Part shown: positions 7,258 to 14,294 of the stretch, in pieces
Layout: each line of letters starts with the position of its first letter
Numbering within the stretch: position 1 is the stretch's first letter
NCBI GenBank assembly: GCA_017408525.1
Contig: JAFQUN010000067.1
Coordinates: 1 to 39,603, forward strand
From: Oscillospiraceae bacterium
Lineage (GTDB): Bacteria; Bacillota; Clostridia; Oscillospirales; Oscillospiraceae
Reading direction: 5' to 3'
DNA: 39,603 bases
Program-made: the position numbers and the translations under genes
Notes under the pieces: generated by a model
What the model was told of the DNA's origin: nothing
The model's input: the letters and a program-made list of their open reading frames with translations, nothing else
Database searches by the model: none

Positions 7258-8484
7258 ATGGAAAAGAAAAAAACGATGCTGCTCGCGCCGGCAGGTGATA
7301 TGGAGCGGCTGAAAATGGCGGTTTTGTATGGCGCGGATGCCGTGTATCTTGCCGGAGAGAGCTTCGGGATGCGCGCATTTGCGGGGAACTTTGCACCCGA
7401 TGAGCTGCGCGAGGCGGTGCGCTTTGCACACGCGCACGGTGTGGAGGTACACACGACGGTGAACACCATGCCGCGAAACGACGAAGTGATGCAGCTTCCC
7501 GCGCACCTTGAAATGCTCGATGCGGCGGGGGTCGATGCGCTGATCCTTGCAGACCTTGGCGCGTTCACGATGGCAAAACGCTATGCGCCGCACTGCAAAA
7601 GGCATGTGAGCACGCAGCAGAGTGTTTCAAACTACGCCTGCGCGGCGGCATGGCATGAGCTCGGCGCGGACTGTGTGGTGCTTGCGCGCGAGCTTTCGCT
7701 GGGCGAGATCCGCACGATACGCGAAAAAACACCACCCTCACTTAAAATCGAAACGTTCTGCCACGGGGCAATGTGCGTTTCGTATTCGGGGCGGTGTCTG
7801 CTTTCGAACTATATGACAGGGCGCGATTCAAACCGCGGCGCATGCGCGCAGCCGTGCCGCTACCAGTACGCGCTGATGGAGGAAAAGCGCCCGGGTGAAT
7901 ATTTTCCTGTGTTTGAGGATGAGATGGGGACATACATCATGAACTCGCGCGATATATGCATGATCGACCACGTTCGTGAGATGATGGACGCGGGGATCGG
8001 CTGCATGAAGATCGAAGGGCGGGCGAAGTCTGCGTACTATGCCGCCATCGTTACGGGCGCGTACCGCCATGCGATCGACGCTGCGGCGGCAGGTGTGCCG
8101 ATCGACCCCGTCTGGCGTGACGAGGTGGAGCATGTGAGCCACCGGCACTACTCAACAGGATTCTATTTCGGCGAGCCGGGGCAGTATTACCAGAATTCGC
8201 GCTACATAAGAGATTGGCAGATCTGCGCGATGGTGCGCGAGTGCGATGCGGACGGAAACGCAGTGCTTACGCTCAACAACAAATTCTCCGCCGGCGATGA
8301 GGTGGAGATCGTCGGACCTGATATGCGCCCGTTTTCAATGCGTGTGGAGGCGCTTTTCGATGCGGACGGCGTGCGCGTGGAGAGTGTGCGTACACCGCAG
8401 ACGACCTTTTCAATGAAGCTGCCGCGCGAGGTGCCGCCGTTTAGTCTTGTGCGTCACGCGGTGGAGCTTTCGGCGCAGGAGTGA
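7258..8484 (+). CDS. peptidase U32 family protein (tRNA/rRNA hydroxylation-type)
   Basis: A 408-residue protein of the U32 family. Well-studied members (TrhP/YegQ and RlhA/YdcP in E. coli) hydroxylate tRNA uridine 34 or 23S rRNA rather than acting as proteases. The N-terminal TIM-barrel-like part starts LLAPAGDMERLKMAVLYGAD. The family signature with its cysteine cluster is at about residues 165-205: ETFCHGAMC, SYSGRCLLS, RDSNRGACAQPCRY; these cysteines are thought to bind an Fe-S cluster. The C-terminal region from about 300 (DWQICAMV...) matches the U32 C-terminal domain. ATG 7258 is chosen because TAGGAG lies 9 nt upstream. Its last 44 nt overlap the end of the convergent EamA gene. Which RNA is modified cannot be told. 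Confidence 0.88.
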   Translation: MEKKKTMLLAPAGDMERLKMAVLYGADAVYLAGESFGMRAFAGNFAPDELREAVRFAHAHGVEVHTTVNTMPRNDEVMQLPAHLEMLDAAGVDALILADLGAFTMAKRYAPHCKRHVSTQQSVSNYACAAAWHELGADCVVLARELSLGEIRTIREKTPPSLKIETFCHGAMCVSYSGRCLLSNYMTGRDSNRGACAQPCRYQYALMEEKRPGEYFPVFEDEMGTYIMNSRDICMIDHVREMMDAGIGCMKIEGRAKSAYYAAIVTGAYRHAIDAAAAGVPIDPVWRDEVEHVSHRHYSTGFYFGEPGQYYQNSRYIRDWQICAMVRECDADGNAVLTLNNKFSAGDEVEIVGPDMRPFSMRVEALFDADGVRVESVRTPQTTFSMKLPREVPPFSLVRHAVELSAQE

Positions 8485-9433
8485 TGTGCGCGGCGCGGTA
8501 GGTTTCGATCAGCCCCGGGACAATGGAGACGGCTGAGCCTGCGAGGAAGAGCACGATGCCGAGCGCCATGTTCGCTGTGATCGCTTCGCCGAGAATGATG
8601 AGGGCGAGGACGGGCGCGAGCGCCGGCTTGATGAAGAAGATCAGTCCTGCCTCCTTGGCGGACGTCAGCTCGACCGCTTTCATATGGCAGACGAAGCCGG
8701 CGGCGGAGTTTATAAGGCAGATATAGGCAAGGTAGGGAAGCGATGCGGTCGTGATGCCTGCGAGGATGGGAACTTGCGCAAAGATGGAAAGTCCGATGCT
8801 TTCGTAAAACGATGCGATGGGGGCAAGGTGTCCGAGAAGAAGCAGCGTCAAAAGCTCCAGCGAGCCGAAAAGAAAACAAAAGCAGGTGACAGTCAGCGCA
8901 CCGTAACGCACGACAGTCCTTTTGTTGAGAACGCTGTAGAGCGCGAAAAGAAGCGACGAGAGAATGGCAAACGCTGCGCCGAGCGGGTCGATCTGCGCGT
9001 TCCACGGCTCAACGATCACGAGGATGGCGGCGAGCTGGAGCGCAAGAGCAAGGATATTATTGCGCCGCACCGTTTCACCGAGGAGCAGGAACGCGAGGAA
9101 GAGGAAAAAGACGGAGTTGCTTGAAAAGATGACGGCGACGGCGGAGGCTTTCGTATATGTCACCGCCATCTGGTAGAGCACCATCGCAAGCGACACGTTC
9201 AAAAGTCCCGTGAGCGCCCATGTGCGAAGAGCGGATCTTTCAGGGAAGATGCCGTGGCGGCGCAGTGTGGTGAGCGTGAGCGGTAAAAGGGCAAGTCCGC
9301 CGACAAGAAAACGCAGGACGGTGATTTGCAGCGGTGCGAAAACGCCGTGTACTTGCTTTAGCATGATCTCCATCGTGCTGAAAATGATGGCGGTGAGGAC
9401 GATATAGAGGTATCCGAGACGCTTTTTGTTCAT
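8441..9433 (-). CDS. EamA/DMT-superfamily transporter
   Basis: A 330-residue integral membrane protein of the drug/metabolite transporter superfamily with two EamA repeats and about ten predicted helices. The first repeat starts at GYLYIVLTAIIFSTMEIML and contains LQITVLRFLVGGLALLPL; the second begins near WNAQIDPLGAAFAILSSL and ends LALIILGEAITANMALGIVL. The start is ATG 9433-9431 with AAAGGGA just upstream on the minus strand; a longer frame to 9505 runs into repeat DNA and is rejected. Family members export amino acids or metabolites; the substrate here is unknown. The 3' end overlaps the U32 gene by 44 nt and no terminator separates them. Confidence 0.9.
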   Translation of the reverse strand: MNKKRLGYLYIVLTAIIFSTMEIMLKQVHGVFAPLQITVLRFLVGGLALLPLTLTTLRRHGIFPERSALRTWALTGLLNVSLAMVLYQMAVTYTKASAVAVIFSSNSVFFLFLAFLLLGETVRRNNILALALQLAAILVIVEPWNAQIDPLGAAFAILSSLLFALYSVLNKRTVVRYGALTVTCFCFLFGSLELLTLLLLGHLAPIASFYESIGLSIFAQVPILAGITTASLPYLAYICLINSAAGFVCHMKAVELTSAKEAGLIFFIKPALAPVLALIILGEAITANMALGIVLFLAGSAVSIVPGLIETYRAAHITPAPKAPPRDAQD

Positions 9434-9440
9434 AAAAAAT

Positions 9441-9625
9441 CCCTTTGGTCTTCGGCAAAGATGCGCAGCATCTTTGCCGAGTATTTTGCGCTTCGCTCCG
9501 CGCACTCACTTTCGTTCGCACACTCGCTCCGCGAGAAGTGTTTTCTCCGACGTACACGCCGCCGGAGAAAATGATTTGACTTTTTTCCGCTGCAGTGCGG
9601 CGGAACTCTGTGAGACGTTTTCAAT
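9441..9625. repeat. dispersed hairpin repeat (family R2), copy A
   Basis: Contains the family core GAGAAGTG then TTTTCTCCGACGTACACGCC (9541-9560) and GCCGGAGAAAATG. It is preceded by a 13-bp hairpin (TCGGCAAAGATGC / its complement, about 9450-9478) and followed by a TTCCGC...GCGGAA hairpin and CTGTGAGACG. It lies just upstream of the EamA start. It shares order and core sequence with 20500-20690 and, more distantly, 13762-13926. Confidence 0.8.
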
Positions 9626-9670
9626 TATACGACAGATTTTGCACTTTAGCAAGTGCTGGTGTGGTTGTGG

Positions 9671-9700
9671 TTGACATCGTGTGCGGTTTGATGGTAATAT
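9671..9700 (+). promoter_or_regulatory. sigma-A promoter of the 106-residue membrane protein gene
   Basis: Perfect -35 TTGACA (9671-9676), 18-nt spacer, -10 TAATAT (9695-9700). Confidence 0.75.
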
Positions 9701-9758
9701 GTGCTACGGCAGTTTGGGAAGGCTGCCGTGTTGGAACAGAGCGAAAAGAGGTATGAAA

Positions 9759-10079
9759 ATGGGTATTACGATCTTTTGCAACGTGGGAAGCTTGCTGCTT
9801 GGCGCTGCGGCGTGGGCGATCGGTATTGCGGCGGTCAGGACAGCAAGAAGAAACGCTTCATACAAGTTTTCTGTTTTGAGCTTCACCGCATGTGCGTCGT
9901 CGCTTCTTTTGCAGCTTTTTGAGGTTGCAAACCGCGTGGCGCGTGATGATTTTGCGGCGATCGAGGATACTATTCGTGTTGTTGTTCTGGCGTCGTGCGT
10001 TTTGTTTGCGGGTACGGTTTTTTTGAACGCGTCGGCGCTTTTCAAAAGGCGCGGTGCGGCGGAAAAAAGAAGTGGTTGA
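9759..10079 (+). CDS. small three-helix membrane protein of unknown function
   Basis: A 106-residue hydrophobic protein with three likely membrane segments: ITIFCNVGSLLLGAAAWAIG (about 3-22), FSVLSFTACASSLLLQLF (about 35-52) and IRVVVLASCVLFAGTVFLNA (about 70-89). The C-terminal tail is basic (FKRRGAAEKRSG). I do not recognise the family. ATG 9759 is chosen over ATG 9753 because AGAGG (9747-9751) sits 7 nt before it. It has its own strong promoter. The alaS promoter begins within its last codons (the TTGACA at 10076 overlaps the TGA stop), so transcription may run on into alaS. Confidence 0.7.
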   Translation: MGITIFCNVGSLLLGAAAWAIGIAAVRTARRNASYKFSVLSFTACASSLLLQLFEVANRVARDDFAAIEDTIRVVVLASCVLFAGTVFLNASALFKRRGAAEKRSG

Positions 10080-10103
10080 CAACGAAAGAGAATGTGGTAA
10101 AAT
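10076..10103 (+). promoter_or_regulatory. sigma-A promoter upstream of the alaS leader
   Basis: Perfect -35 TTGACA (10076-10081) overlapping the stop of the previous gene, 16-nt spacer, -10 TAAAAT (10098-10103). The -10 lies inside the first arm of a 13-bp hairpin. Confidence 0.75.
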
Positions 10104-10231
10104 AACTGCGAAGCAGTTATTTTACGCGCATTTGCGCACTCTGTGCGCAAGCGCTGTAATTTCAGCCATGCCGTCGGAGACGGCATATGGCATATTTTAC
10201 CATGAATTTCATTCATGGTAAAATAACTGCG
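10095..10231. repeat. array of four hairpins with a 13-bp inverted repeat and 16-bp direct repeat
   Basis: TGGTAAAATAACTGCG occurs twice in direct orientation (10095-10110 and 10216-10231), and GCAGTTATTTTAC (10113-10125) is an inverted copy. This gives four successive hairpins: 10097-10125 (13-bp stem, GAA loop), 10126-10154, 10165-10191 (GCCGTC gga GACGGC core) and 10195-10223 (12-bp stem TTTTACCATGAA). The segment 10113-10230 is a 118-bp unit bounded by perfect 13-bp inverted repeats, as expected of a small MITE or palindromic repeat inserted in the alaS leader. Confidence 0.75.
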
Positions 10232-10264
10232 TAAATCTGAATTTTGCGATTTTGGCTTTGAGAA

Positions 10265-10480
10265 AAGAAGAGCGCGGCGAAAGCGGAAAAAGCGAGACAG
10301 GGGTTGGTGCGAGCCTGTCATCCATGCACGGCGCGCGGCCGCTTTTTGAGCCGGCTGCGAAAAGCAGTCCGCCTGACCTGCGTTATCGGGTCACACGAGG
10401 TCACACCGCTTCGGTGTGATGAATCGGGTGGTATCGCGAAGATGTCCTTCGCCCCGACCGGGGCGGGGGATTTTTTGTTT
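10265..10480 (+). promoter_or_regulatory. T-box riboswitch controlling alaS
   Basis: Senses uncharged tRNA-Ala and lets transcription continue into alaS. The Stem I distal features GCGAGACAGG and GGTTGGTGCGAGCCTGTC lie at 10291-10319. A hairpin TCACACC...GGTGTGA (10401-10419) is stem III. The T-box sequence AATCGGGTGGTATCGCG is at 10422-10438. The antiterminator pairs CGAAG with CTTCG and TCGGG with CCCGA around the bulge; its TGGT is complementary to an ACCA tRNA end, fitting a tRNA with discriminator A such as tRNA-Ala. The competing terminator is an 11-bp stem (10445-10455 / 10460-10470) followed by TTTTTT. A GCC at 10350-10352 is the best candidate Ala specifier codon, but I could not fold Stem I to prove it. 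Confidence 0.88.
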
Positions 10481-10519
10481 TTGCAGGCAAAAGAAAATTT
10501 TTATACAAGGAGAAAAACT

Positions 10520-13168
10520 ATGTCACATCCCTACTATGGACTCAACGAGCTGCGTGAGAAGTTCCTCTCGTTCTTTGAAACGAAGGATCATCTGCGCCTC
10601 CCGAGCTTTCCGCTCATTCCGCAAAACGATGCATCCCTTCTTCTCATCAATGCCGGTATGGCGCCGATGAAACCCTGGTTCAAGGGCGAGGAAGAGCCGC
10701 CGCGCCGCCGCGTCTGCACCTGCCAGAAGTGCATCCGTACGGGCGACATCGAAAATATCGGTAAGACGGCGCGCCACGGCACCTATTTTGAGATGCTCGG
10801 CAACTTCTCCTTCGGTGATTACTTCAAGAAAGAAGCCATCGCCTGGACGTGGGAGTTTTTGACCTCGCCTGAGTGGATCGGTCTTGAGCCCGACCGCCTG
10901 TATCCGTCCGTTTATGAAGAGGACGATGAGGCGTTCGACATCTGGAACAAGGATATCGGCATCGCCAAAGAGCGCATTTTCCGCTTCGGCAAGGCCGATA
11001 ACTTCTGGGAGCATGGCTCCGGTCCCTGCGGTCCTTGCTCGGAGGTCTACTATGACCGCGGCGAGGAGTACGGCTGCGGCAAGGAGGGCTGCACCGTCGG
11101 CTGCGACTGCGACCGCTATATCGAAATTTGGAACAACGTTTTCACGCAGTTTGATAACGACGGCGAGAACCACTATACCGAGCTTTCCCAGAAGAACATC
11201 GATACCGGTATGGGTTTGGAGCGCCTTGCATGCGTGTGCCAGAACGTGAACTCCCTCTTTGACGTTGATACCGTCATGAACATCACCAACCGCGTGTCGG
11301 AGCTGACCGGTGCGCACTACGGTGAGGCGTACAAGAAGGACGTTTCCCTGCGCATCATCACCGACCACATCCGTTCGGCGACCTTTATGATCTGCGACGG
11401 TGTTCTGCCCTCGAACGAAGGACGCGGCTATGTTCTGCGCCGTCTTCTCCGCCGTGCGGCGCGTCACGGAAAGCTCCTCGGCGTGAACGATCCGTTCCTC
11501 TTTGACATCGTGGACACGGTTGTGCATGAAAACGAGTGCGAGTACAAGGATCTTCGCGAAAAGCAGGCGTATATCACCAAGGTCATCCGCACGGAGGAGG
11601 AAAACTTCGCAAAGACCATCGACGGCGGCATGAAGATTTTCAACGAGCTGCTCGCCGCGCACAAGGAAAAGGGCGAGAGCGTCTTTGCCGGCGCGGATGC
11701 TTTCAAGCTGTACGATACCTACGGCTTCCCTGTCGACCTCACGGTCGAGATGGTCGAAGAGCAGGGGATGACCGTCGACCGCGACGCGTTTGCAGCGCTC
11801 ATGGAAGAGCAGCGCGTGCGCGCGCGCAAGGCGCGTGAGGCGCTCGGCGACCTCGGCTGGGGCGGCGTTGAGTTCGGCAGCGAGATCCCCTCGACTGAGT
11901 TTATCGGCTACGACCGTATGAGCGCCGAGGGTAAGATCGTCGCTATCGTTGCAGAGGAAGAGCAGCGTCAGGAGATCGTCACCGGCGTCGACGCGATCGT
12001 CGTGCTTGACAAGACGCCGTTCTATGCCGAGATGGGCGGTCAGACCGCCGACCACGGCGAGATCGTGGGCGCAGACGGTGCGCGCTTTGAAGTGACGAAC
12101 GTTCAGAAGAACAAGGGCGGCAAGTTTATGCACTACGGCAAGGTCGTCTCCGGTGCGTTCAAGGTCGGCGAGACCGTTACGGCAAGTATTGACGCCGAGC
12201 GCCGCCGTGCGATCATGCGCGCGCACAGTGCAACACACCTTCTTGACACTGCACTCAAACGCGTGCTCGGTGACCACGTGCATCAGGCGGGTTCTCTTGT
12301 GGAACCCGACCGCATCCGCTTCGACTTTACGCACTTTGAGGGCATCTCTCCCGAGCAGCTTGCCGAGATCGAGCGCATCGTCAACGAAGCGATCCTCGAA
12401 GGCTACGACGTTGTGACGGAAGTGCTTCCCATCGAGGAGGCAAAGAAGAAGGGCGCTGTTGCGATGTTCGGCGAGAAGTACGGCGAGGTCGTGCGCGTTG
12501 TCGAGATGGGCGACTTCTCGATGGAATTCTGCGGCGGTACGCATCTTGACAACACGGCAAAAGCCGGTGCGTTCCGTATCCGCTCGGAAGGCTCTGTTGC
12601 CTCCGGCGTGCGCCGTATCGAGGCGACGACCGGCAAGCTGACGCTTGAAACGCTTGCGGCGAATCACCAGCTCATCATGCGTGCGGCAAATCTCCTTCGC
12701 ACCACGCCCGGTGAGATCGAGGCGAAGCTCGAGCAGCAGTCCGGCGAGATGAAGGAGCTGCGTCACCAGATCGAAAAGTTCAAGGCGGAGGCATCGCTCG
12801 GCGAGGCACGGCAGTTCCTGCTCTCGGCAAAGGATGTCGGCGGACTGAAAGTCCTCACCACGCACCGCGACGGTCTGGATGCAAATGCACTGCGCCAGAT
12901 GGGCGATTTCCTGCGCGACAAAGAGCCGAAGGTCGTCGGCGTGCTTGCAACCGTCAACGACGGCAAGATCACGCTCCTTGCCGTGTGCGGCGCGGAGGCT
13001 GTTGAACGCGGCGTAAAGGCGGGCGATATTATCCGCCAGATCGCACCCATTGTCGGCGGCAAGGGCGGCGGCAAGAGCGACAGCGCGATGGGCGGCGGCA
13101 GCGATGTCGTCAAGCTCGACGATGCGCTCGCGGCGGTCGACAACTTTGTTGCCTCGAAGCTGGGTTGA
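10520..13168 (+). CDS. alaS: alanyl-tRNA synthetase
   Basis: Class II aminoacyl-tRNA synthetase of 882 residues, the usual bacterial length, charging tRNA-Ala. The catalytic domain starts with LREKFLSFFETKDHLRLPSF and carries LINAGMAPMKPWFKG and ETDRL-like regions. The editing domain has HSATHLLDTAL (about 569) and CGGTHLDNT (about 671), the zinc and deacylation site. The C-Ala domain follows, ending with the Gly-rich GGKGGGKSDSAMGGGS and a terminal helix. ATG 10520 has AAGGAGA upstream; the open frame extends 72 codons further up but through the T-box, so it is not coding there. The next gene starts 5 nt after its stop. It is controlled by the T-box leader. Its strongly C-ending codon use suggests high expression. 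Confidence 0.97.
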   Translation: MSHPYYGLNELREKFLSFFETKDHLRLPSFPLIPQNDASLLLINAGMAPMKPWFKGEEEPPRRRVCTCQKCIRTGDIENIGKTARHGTYFEMLGNFSFGDYFKKEAIAWTWEFLTSPEWIGLEPDRLYPSVYEEDDEAFDIWNKDIGIAKERIFRFGKADNFWEHGSGPCGPCSEVYYDRGEEYGCGKEGCTVGCDCDRYIEIWNNVFTQFDNDGENHYTELSQKNIDTGMGLERLACVCQNVNSLFDVDTVMNITNRVSELTGAHYGEAYKKDVSLRIITDHIRSATFMICDGVLPSNEGRGYVLRRLLRRAARHGKLLGVNDPFLFDIVDTVVHENECEYKDLREKQAYITKVIRTEEENFAKTIDGGMKIFNELLAAHKEKGESVFAGADAFKLYDTYGFPVDLTVEMVEEQGMTVDRDAFAALMEEQRVRARKAREALGDLGWGGVEFGSEIPSTEFIGYDRMSAEGKIVAIVAEEEQRQEIVTGVDAIVVLDKTPFYAEMGGQTADHGEIVGADGARFEVTNVQKNKGGKFMHYGKVVSGAFKVGETVTASIDAERRRAIMRAHSATHLLDTALKRVLGDHVHQAGSLVEPDRIRFDFTHFEGISPEQLAEIERIVNEAILEGYDVVTEVLPIEEAKKKGAVAMFGEKYGEVVRVVEMGDFSMEFCGGTHLDNTAKAGAFRIRSEGSVASGVRRIEATTGKLTLETLAANHQLIMRAANLLRTTPGEIEAKLEQQSGEMKELRHQIEKFKAEASLGEARQFLLSAKDVGGLKVLTTHRDGLDANALRQMGDFLRDKEPKVVGVLATVNDGKITLLAVCGAEAVERGVKAGDIIRQIAPIVGGKGGGKSDSAMGGGSDVVKLDDALAAVDNFVASKLG

Positions 13169-13172
13169 TGCC

Positions 13173-13352
13173 ATGCTTCCAAAAGATGCGAATATTTTGT
13201 TCAGCTTTGTAAACGCAAGGCTGCGTGATGAATACGAGAGCTTTGACGAGCTTTGCGCCGCGCTCGATGCCGACGGGGAGGATGTTTTGAAAAAGCTCTC
13301 CGGTGCGGGGTACGTTTACAGCGAGGCGAAAAACCAGTTTGTTCCCGTATGA
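13173..13352 (+). CDS. DUF4250-like small protein
   Basis: A 59-residue protein, MLPKDANILFSFVNARLRDE to NQFVPV, that matches the remembered pattern of DUF4250 proteins (MLPKDPxxLLSFxNTKLRDxY, LxELCEDLDxD, LxxxGYxYxxxxNQF). The function of that family is unknown; it is predicted to be a small helical domain. It starts 5 nt after the alaS stop, so it is probably translated by coupling with alaS, and is followed 24 nt later by the HIT gene. The three genes form an apparent operon under the T-box. Confidence 0.8.
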   Translation: MLPKDANILFSFVNARLRDEYESFDELCAALDADGEDVLKKLSGAGYVYSEAKNQFVPV

Positions 13353-13375
13353 CAAAATTTTAAGGAGGAAGCACC

Positions 13376-13714
13376 ATGTCTGATTGCCTTTTTTGCAAGA
13401 TCATTGCGGGGGAGATCCCGTCCGACAAGGTCTATGAGGATGACCTCTGCCTTGCGTTCAATGACATCGATCCGAAAGCGCCCACGCATTTTCTCGTGAT
13501 CCCCAAGGCGCACATCAGTTCCGTTTCCGCCATATCTGCGGAAAACAGTGCCGTCGTTGCCCACATCTTTGAGGTGATCGCAAATCTCACGCGTGAGCAG
13601 GGACTTGAAAGCTACCGCGTCGTGTCGAACATCGGCGAGCAGGCGGGGCAGAGCGTGTTCCATCTGCACTTCCATGTGCTCAGCGGACGCGATATGACCT
13701 GGCCCCCGGGCTAA
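13376..13714 (+). CDS. HIT-family (histidine triad) nucleotide hydrolase, HinT-like
   Basis: A 112-residue cytosolic protein of the HINT branch, which hydrolyses purine nucleoside phosphoramidates and aminoacyl-adenylates. The N-terminal zinc-type CLFCKIIAGEIPS is present, as is the active-site triad HLHFHVLSGRD near residues 95-105. Length and motif order are typical. A strong AAGGAGGA precedes the ATG. Location next to alaS suits a role in clearing aminoacyl-AMP, but this is inference from family knowledge. A perfect 19-bp terminator hairpin follows. Confidence 0.93.
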   Translation: MSDCLFCKIIAGEIPSDKVYEDDLCLAFNDIDPKAPTHFLVIPKAHISSVSAISAENSAVVAHIFEVIANLTREQGLESYRVVSNIGEQAGQSVFHLHFHVLSGRDMTWPPG

Positions 13715-13720
13715 AAGTAA

Positions 13721-13761
13721 TCAAAAGAAACGAGGGAGCAAAGCTCCCTCGTTTCTTTTGA
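13721..13761 (+). terminator. terminator of the alaS operon
   Basis: Perfect 19-bp stem (13721-13739 / 13743-13761) with an AAA loop. Its 3' arm contains GTTTCTTTTGA and a TTTTT run follows at 13764-13768. Confidence 0.88.
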
Positions 13762-13926
13762 GATTTTTGCACTTCGCTGTGCGCACTCGTCGCCGCAAGG
13801 CGGCTCGTACACTCCGCAATGTGAGAAGTATTTTTGCCGACGTACCCGCAAGGGGCACGCCGCATCCGTAGGGCGGCAAAGCCGCCAACGGCTGCGCAGT
13901 ACACGCCGCCGCGAAAATATATTTGA
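13762..13926. repeat. dispersed hairpin repeat (family R2), copy C (diverged, with insert)
   Basis: Begins GATTTTTGCACTTCGCTGTG right after a terminator hairpin. It carries GAGAAGTATTTTTGCCGACG and ends ACACGCCGCCGCGAAAATAT, the same order as copies A and B. Between the two core halves it has about 60 extra bases including GTAGGGCGGCAAAGCCGCC. It occupies most of the gap between the HIT and XRE genes. Confidence 0.7.
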
Positions 13927-13941
13927 ATAACACGATAACGT

Positions 13942-13967
13942 GTCCGTTTTTTGACGTAAAAACGGAC
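13942..13967. terminator. hairpin of terminator type upstream of the XRE gene
   Basis: GTCCGTTTTT / AAAAACGGAC, 10-bp stem with 6-nt loop. It resembles the hairpins that end the composite element (11-42, 528-554, 21422-21451). Confidence 0.5.
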
Positions 13968-13969
13968 TC

Positions 13970-13998
13970 TTGCGCGTTTTGAGAGGGTGTGGTACACT
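13970..13998 (+). promoter_or_regulatory. candidate promoter of the XRE-comEC-holA-rnmV group
   Basis: -35 TTGCGC (13970-13975), 17-nt spacer, -10 TACACT (13993-13998). A second perfect -10, TATAAT, lies at 14031-14036 but with no good -35 at normal spacing. Confidence 0.5.
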
Positions 13999-14072
13999 CT
14001 TTTTGGCTCCGAATGGGTACAATCCTCCGATATAATGTTGCCGCTTGGTAACATTTTGTGGGGGGATTCAAC

Positions 14073-14294
14073 ATGGAAATTAAACGGATGCGTGATTTAA
14101 GAGAGGATAATGACAGGACGCAGCAGGAAATTGCGGATATGCTGAACATGCACCGCAGCGTCTATCGAAGATACGAAAGCGGTGAGCGTGAAACGCCTGC
14201 ATGGGTGGTTGTGAAGCTCGCGGCATATTACAGCGTTACGACGGATTATCTGCTCGGTTTAAGTGATGCGGGTGTGGGAGCGCAGGCAAAATGA
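14073..14294 (+). CDS. XRE-family helix-turn-helix regulator
   Basis: A 73-residue single-domain Cro/C1-type DNA-binding protein. The HTH is RTQQEIADMLNMHRSVYRRYESGERETP (given here as RTQQEIADMLNM and HRSVYRRYESGE, residues about 15-42), followed by the usual DYLLGLSD C-terminal helix. ATG 14073 has a G-rich ribosome-binding site (GTGGGGGGA) upstream; the frame extends 5 codons further but without a better site. The stop overlaps the comEC start as ATGA, so the regulator and comEC are translationally coupled. It may control this operon, but no operator is obvious. Confidence 0.9.
   Translation: MEIKRMRDLREDNDRTQQEIADMLNMHRSVYRRYESGERETPAWVVVKLAAYYSVTTDYLLGLSDAGVGAQAK

Noticed and set aside
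8684-9124. 146-codon plus-strand ORF opposite the EamA gene
   Set aside because: It is highly charged, low-complexity shadow sequence opposite a clear membrane transporter gene.
9431-9557. Minus-strand ORFs beginning MYVGENTSR at 9557 and 20610
   Set aside because: They arise from the shared R2 repeat core read on the minus strand and run into unrelated DNA or antisense of glnS. The similarity is repeat-derived, not protein-level.
10304-10519. 72-codon N-terminal extension of alaS
   Set aside because: This segment is the T-box leader with a terminator and T-run. ATG 10520 has a proper ribosome-binding site and matches the family start.
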